Shown here one piece after another: positions 59,413-64,000 of a stretch of 64,000 nucleotides of DNA. Origin of the DNA: Phascolomyces articulosus (lineage: Eukaryota; Mucoromycota; Mucoromycetes; Mucorales; Lichtheimiaceae); the NCBI GenBank assembly GCA_025677815.1, contig JAIXMP010000010.1:186001-250000 (forward strand). Direction: 5' to 3'. The notes under the pieces were generated by a model, which ran no database searches, was not told the DNA's origin, and was given only the letters and a program-made list of their open reading frames with translations. How positions within the stretch are numbered: position 1 is the stretch's first letter; every line of letters begins with the position of its first letter. The translations under genes were made by a program, and so were the position numbers.

Positions 59413-60329
59413 AAAAACTATTTACAATCTTACTTTATCATACTTATTTCTTACAAAAATATCTTTTCCCCTCCTTTGCAGTGTAAATTGTTTATATGCA
59501 TTTTTTCTTCGTTTTTAGTATCTATCAATATCACCATTACCACCACCAACAGCAACACCAACTCACACAGCCATCTCTCTCTCCTCGCGCATATTATTAT
59601 ACAAACCCACAATTCCATCACATTCAATAAGCAAAACAATCGATTGCATTTTTATACAACACTTTTTTTTTATCTTTTTTCTAACACAAAGTATTATCGT
59701 AAACTTATATATACACCATTTTCCCCCTTCCCTTTCTATTCGTCCGGAATTATATACATGTTTCTCGTCTTTTATAAACACAAAACACACATTTTACTTG
59801 TAAATTTCCGTTATCCTGCTGTATTTTTTTAAAGGTTTCGTTATTATAATTATTTTTATTAATTAAAGAAGTTGGATCAGGACCCAAAAAACTAATCATA
59901 TATATATATAACATATGTCAAATGTGTGAGTAAAAGAAAATAGACCTATTGACCAACAGTTAATTAGTGTAATCTCATAATATAAATCGTTATGAGAAAA
60001 TCAAATCTTATTAATTAAGCTTGCCATTTTCTTATACACATGATTGGACACTTTCTCCAATAGAAGAATACTTGCGGAAAATGTGTTGTTTTTAGTACCA
60101 CACTTCTTTTATCTTCTTTTTGCTTGTACGCACTATCTCTATCTTCTTTACATACAATAAAAGCTCATGATTTATATAATGTATTATGTACAAATTTATT
60201 TTTTTATGTATTATTATTATTAAACAGTTATAATAGAAACTTTAAAAAAGAAAACGAAAGTATTAAATAAAGAAAAACGATGTGGTTATTAGATATTATT
60301 ATTAATTTACTCTACAACTGCCTTAAAAA
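59413..60329. other. Intergenic between convergent 58402 gene and cyclin Y gene
   Basis: 917 bp, AT-rich; no gene recognised. The open frames on both strands at 59450-59830 lack motifs. Confidence 0.6.
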
Positions 60330-62384
60330 TCATAGCAGTGGAGTTCGTGTACTTGCAAATTCACGAAGGTCAAAATAAGTTTTAGCAAAAATGGAACATT
60401 TACATGATACGTCCCAATCCATGGCCATCATAAATCGTCGTTCGATCATATTACTATCATAAAGAAAAGTAAAAAGAGAAAAACTAAATATACATTTCTT
60501 GTATAGCTATAATTATCACATATATTATAAATAGCTATAGCTTACATGACTTTAATATCCAATTCGGGGAATATTTGAACGAAATCCATATTATAAACGG
60601 CACAATCATCCCATACTTTAACAGCAAGTAACATCCCAGCCAAGAGAATTAAACGCCAATTAACATCACAAAGACTTTGCTCTGATTTTTCAAGCATCCG
60701 AGAAACATAAATATAAGTGATGATCGCATGTTCTGTCGTTAGCTACGAATAAAATTTATAATCAATAAGGGGAACAACATTCCAATCATCCATTGTAAAG
60801 ATCACAAAGAAAAAAAGAATGTTTTTTTGGGTTCTTATTTACTTCTCCACAATCAAAAACATAGGCCATTTGCTCATAAATATCATGCCATGTTGTAACA
60901 GGGTGAGCCATAAATAATTCTTGCATTGCTTCCGAACTATCAGGTTGTAACAATGGACTACCAATAAACGATTCATCATAATCAAATAATCCAAATGCAT
61001 GATTATGTGAAATAATTTCATATAATGCACCGGACACACTAACAAAATGATATATATTTATATATATTTTGGTTTTTAGTTTTCTTCAACTCATTTTTCT
61101 CTCCTTTTTTTGATTTTCTGTACATGCTTTGTTAGTTTCTTTTTACAAAAGGACAATATAAAAATACCTTCTTAATGTCATGTCAATTTTATCATGTTGT
61201 TGTTCATGAAATCGTTCTTGCCAACGTAAATCAAATGAAGTAGAAGAAAGTCTATATTGTTGAGCATCTTCTACATCGACATTTTGATTTGGTATTTCTT
61301 GATGACGACGGCCTAATCCTATTTTGATAAATGGCACTGATTGTTCACGACATACATCCATGTCTGTTTTACTTGCTTTGACAGCTGTATTTGTTGTTGT
61401 TGTGGCTGCTACTGCTGTCATTGTCGATGTTGGCGCTTTTAATGATGACAATGATGCATTTGCTTTCTTTTCACGTTTATTTGCTTCAATTCGTCGATAA
61501 TGTTGATAATGTTGTTGTCCAGGTGGGGGTGGTGCAGTATCGCGTGGTGCCCAAATATGTTCATCATCCCAATCCTTATTTATCGTTACACTTCGTGTTA
61601 TGTGGTCTTCTTCCAGTACAGGACTTGGTAATGCTAGCTTCTCGTGGTGTTGTTGTTTACCAACAATTGCTTTACGTACTGACATACCCAATCGATTTAA
61701 AAAACTCGATATACTACGTTTGGTCAAAGACTGTGGTAAACCATGTTGATATTTTTCGTCTGTGTTTTGTGAATGAGCAAAAGTAGACGATTTACCATCG
61801 TCATCGTCACTTTGTTCTTCATCTTCTTCGTCATTAGCATAATGGCCATTATTAGTGTTGACTTGTTGATCAACTTCAGAAGATATAGTGGTGGAATGAA
61901 TACTTGAACGCGTTGTTGTATCGTTGTCGTTGTCATAGTGGTATCCATAGTCTTCATAGTCGTCTATTTTATGCACAAGGTCGAAATAATCATCGTGATT
62001 TTCGGAAATATCTTTATCGGTAATAGGTACGACACCTTTTTTTCGAGCAAACGATTGTGTGAACCATCGTGAAAATTTAGATCGTGTCATGGATCGCGTT
62101 GTTGTTGTAGTACTGGTTGTAATAGAAGTCTTTTCTTGGCCGTGGTGGTGATATTGTTCACATTGTGAGCCTGTACTAGAAACAAGAACCCAGGTGGATA
62201 AAAGTTGCATACATAATGGAAGACATTGAGCAGATAGTTCTGGAGCTAATGCTTTTTCTAACGCCGGTAAAGCGTCACGTATTTCCAGCATTAAAGGTAC
62301 AGGTAAAGTAGGGGCTGGCACATCAATGGAGCCCTGTAATGCCAAAGAAGTTGTATATGGTACAGAAAATGAACGACTTGGCAT
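60330..62384 (-). CDS. CCNY: Cyclin Y (CCNY)-type cyclin with long N-terminal extension
   Basis: Minus-strand exons 62384..61168, 61038..60843, 60742..60546 and 60453..60330 encode 577 residues. The cyclin box is C-terminal (about 475-570): LTTEHAIITYIYVSRMLEKS, then LCDVNWRLILLAGMLLAVKV, WDDCAVYNMDFVQIFPELDI, NMIERRFMMAMDWDV and SIFAKTYFDLR. This aligns closely with human cyclin Y (E-x-x-I-V-T-L-V-Y-L-E-R-L..., K-V-W-D-D-x-A-V-W-N-V-D-Y). Cyclin Y activates CDK14/16-type kinases (PFTAIRE/PCTAIRE; Pho85 relatives in fungi) at membranes. The first 405 residues (exon 1) include a basic stretch, acidic DDYEDY/DEEDEEQSDDDD runs and Thr/Ser/His repeats; human cyclin Y has only about 140 residues before the box. 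The extension also contains SKFSRWFTQSFARKK and RSISSFLNRLGMSVRK, which look amphipathic. Confidence 0.9.
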
Positions 62385-62792
62385 GATGTCTTCTTTCCTT
62401 CCTTTACTTTTAATAATTAATTGTATAGTTGATGTGATAAATGAATGATAATGTACTATTATTAATATGTAAGAAATAAGAGACGAAAAGGAAAAAGAAT
62501 GATGGTAATATATATATAATCCAATGATTTAATAAATGAAAGTAAAAATTTAAAAAGAAAAAAAAATATTAGAGAATGGAATTGGTATATATAAATAAAT
62601 ATATATAAAAACGAGAAGTATAAGAAGAAAATGAGAGAGAAGAGAAGAAAGAGAAGGGAGAGATAGAAGAAACAACCCCTCGCTTTTTTTATCATCATTA
62701 ATATTATTATTAAGTGGTTCTGTTGTTTATATTTCTGTTTTTTATTGTACAGTACTGTCGTATATTTTGTGAGTGTGGAATTTCCTTATGGA
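62385..62792. other. Intergenic: cyclin Y 5' region and MCM10 3' end
   Basis: About 400 bp, with a long purine-rich tract on the + strand (62600-62675), i.e. a pyrimidine-rich stretch in the cyclin transcript direction, well upstream of its ATG. Confidence 0.55.
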
Positions 62793-64000
62793 CTAAAGGT
62801 CCACATATCTTGGTTTTTTGCTATCCGAAGCTGATGATCTTTGTAGGAGCTCATCAATTGCTTTCCTCTATAAAAATAAATCCCATATTAAACTTCATTT
62901 TCTTCTTTTTTTTATGTATCAACTATTGTTAAACATTATAATACCTTTTTATCCGATTGATCTTTTGTTAATACTTCTTTATGGTTATATCCCATCTTTA
63001 ACATTGCTTCTACAGATAATCCATCTATTATATAAATAATATATAGAATTTAGTAATAGCGTTTCAATGAATGTATAGAAAAAAATTATATACAATAGCA
63101 TACTTGATTTTGGTTTCTTTTCTTCTTGAATCCCAATGATTTTCCTTATCATTTCTGCACCTGGATCACTCTTTCCTTTCAGAAAACCACTATGAAAATC
63201 AAATAAAAGCCTCGTTTAGATATTGTTGTTTAGAACTTGAATCATCCATACCAAATAATACTTACGCAAGCTCTTCATTTTTTTTTAAATCTTCAATATT
63301 TTTCTTGGGATGTTTCGTATTTAATTCTTTGCCTTCCGATGTGATGGCTCCGCGACCTTCAAATACGTAAGTGAATTCTCTATCCAACTTCCTTTCTGGC
63401 TGTGTTAATTGGTACATGCTTCTTCCACTTTTCCCTGCTGCGGATACTTTTGCATATCGAACCTCCAAACCACCATCGCTATATAAAAATAATACACTCA
63501 TTAGTTAGTATGAATATATCCAAACAACGAAAATAATTAAATCCTATTAAAAAAATAGATTTTACCCTGATGCCAATTCCATCCGACTATTCTTGGAAGC
63601 TTTACAAGCAAGTTCGATATGATAATTACACAACGTCCCAGTTCGTCCATCCAACATAGCTGGGCATTGTTTACTTGGGCGAATAAACTGTGAACACTGG
63701 ACCAGATCTTCACTTTCTCCAATTATAAGCAATTGTTCATAGCTATCCACATAAAGGGCGATATCTGCGGTACGATCCGATGACCGAGCAATATCAGGTT
63801 TTAATACACTGATAACGCGTGCCACTTGAAGCTTATCCTTGAATTCTTTGTATGCTTTGCCGAAAACAAAAAGATGAAAATAAACACCACTCATATTACT
63901 GACTCGAGCAATACAAAACTTGTTATTGCCCTTTTTTTTATTATTCTTGCTGTCTTGTTCTTCTTTTTGTTCTTCTATCTGTACTGGGTATGTTTTGACT
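62793..64000 (-). CDS. MCM10: DNA replication factor Mcm10, C-terminal part (5' end outside window)
   Basis: Minus-strand exons >64000..63566, 63478..63266, 63189..63104, 63024..62945 and 62867..62793, 296 codons including the stop. Mcm10 joins the CMG helicase and polymerase alpha at replication forks. The fragment starts in the OB-fold: NNKFCIARVSNMSGVYFHLF and FGKAYKEFKDK. A segment VISVLKPDIARSSDRTADIA follows, and then the zinc finger CSQFIRPSKQCPAMLDGRTG with TLCNYHIELACKASKNSRME (ligands C, C, C, H). The GxxLEVRYAKVSAAGK block after the finger is family-typical. The C-terminal exons are small, with residues ELLQRSSASDS near the end. The N-terminal coiled-coil part lies beyond the window. 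Confidence 0.93.

Noticed and set aside
61391..61786. 131-codon frame opposite cyclin Y exon 1
   Set aside because: Shadow of Thr/His/Asp repeats on the coding strand.
1..64000. CRISPR arrays, rRNA, bacterial operons or phage
   Set aside because: Intron-rich eukaryotic genes throughout; no regularly spaced repeats and no rRNA-like segment seen.

Overview
This window is nuclear DNA of a fungus, most likely an early-diverging one (Mucoromycota). Four things point there. Genes are full of short introns (about 50-210 bp) with GT-AG ends. Non-coding DNA is very AT-rich. Codon families and the chitin deacetylase look mucoralean. Several genes are ones I understand to be lost or rare in Dikarya: SETD9, cyclin Y, a TCAIM-like protein and a WRKY/GCM-like zinc-finger protein. 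All exon models were assembled by hand from splice sites and reading phase; no search was run.

Layout. 1-5.7 kb: 3' part of ATG13 and the ribosomal-protein import adaptor SYO1/HEATR3. 5.7-8.9 kb: a GC-richer repeat-like island and a His/Ser/Asn-rich protein ending in a WRKY-like domain. 8.9-15.9 kb: a gene-poor stretch with a long perfect palindrome, a decayed F-box/TPR/LRR-type gene, an inverted pair of related repeats and a clean 179-bp MITE. 15.9-23.9 kb: DPM3, a Cof-type HAD phosphatase and a full-length tricalbin. 23.9-29.2 kb: an intergenic region with a duplicated 73-bp hairpin unit and a broken partial copy of the tricalbin gene. 29.2-37 kb: a zinc-ribbon gene, a chitin deacetylase, a small ankyrin protein and a DUF2408-type protein. 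37-41.5 kb: 4.6 kb without a recognisable gene.

41.5-64 kb is gene-dense. It holds two paralogous small secreted proteins, SETD9, IMP3, a mitochondrial-type protein, TAF8, OPI3, UTP12/DIP2, the mitochondrial SAM carrier PET8, a TCAIM-like protein, a secreted Cys-containing protein, a cyclin Y homologue and the 3' part of MCM10. Many neighbours are divergent pairs sharing 150-460 bp promoters (HAD/tricalbin, IMP3/47167, OPI3/UTP12, PET8/56553) or tightly convergent (SETD9/IMP3, 19 bp apart).

Functional threads: ribosome biogenesis (SYO1, IMP3, UTP12), S-adenosylmethionine use and transport (OPI3, PET8, SETD9), membranes and ER contact sites (tricalbin, OPI3, DPM3), and cell surface or secretion (chitin deacetylase and three secreted proteins). 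I see no tRNA, rRNA or CRISPR array.
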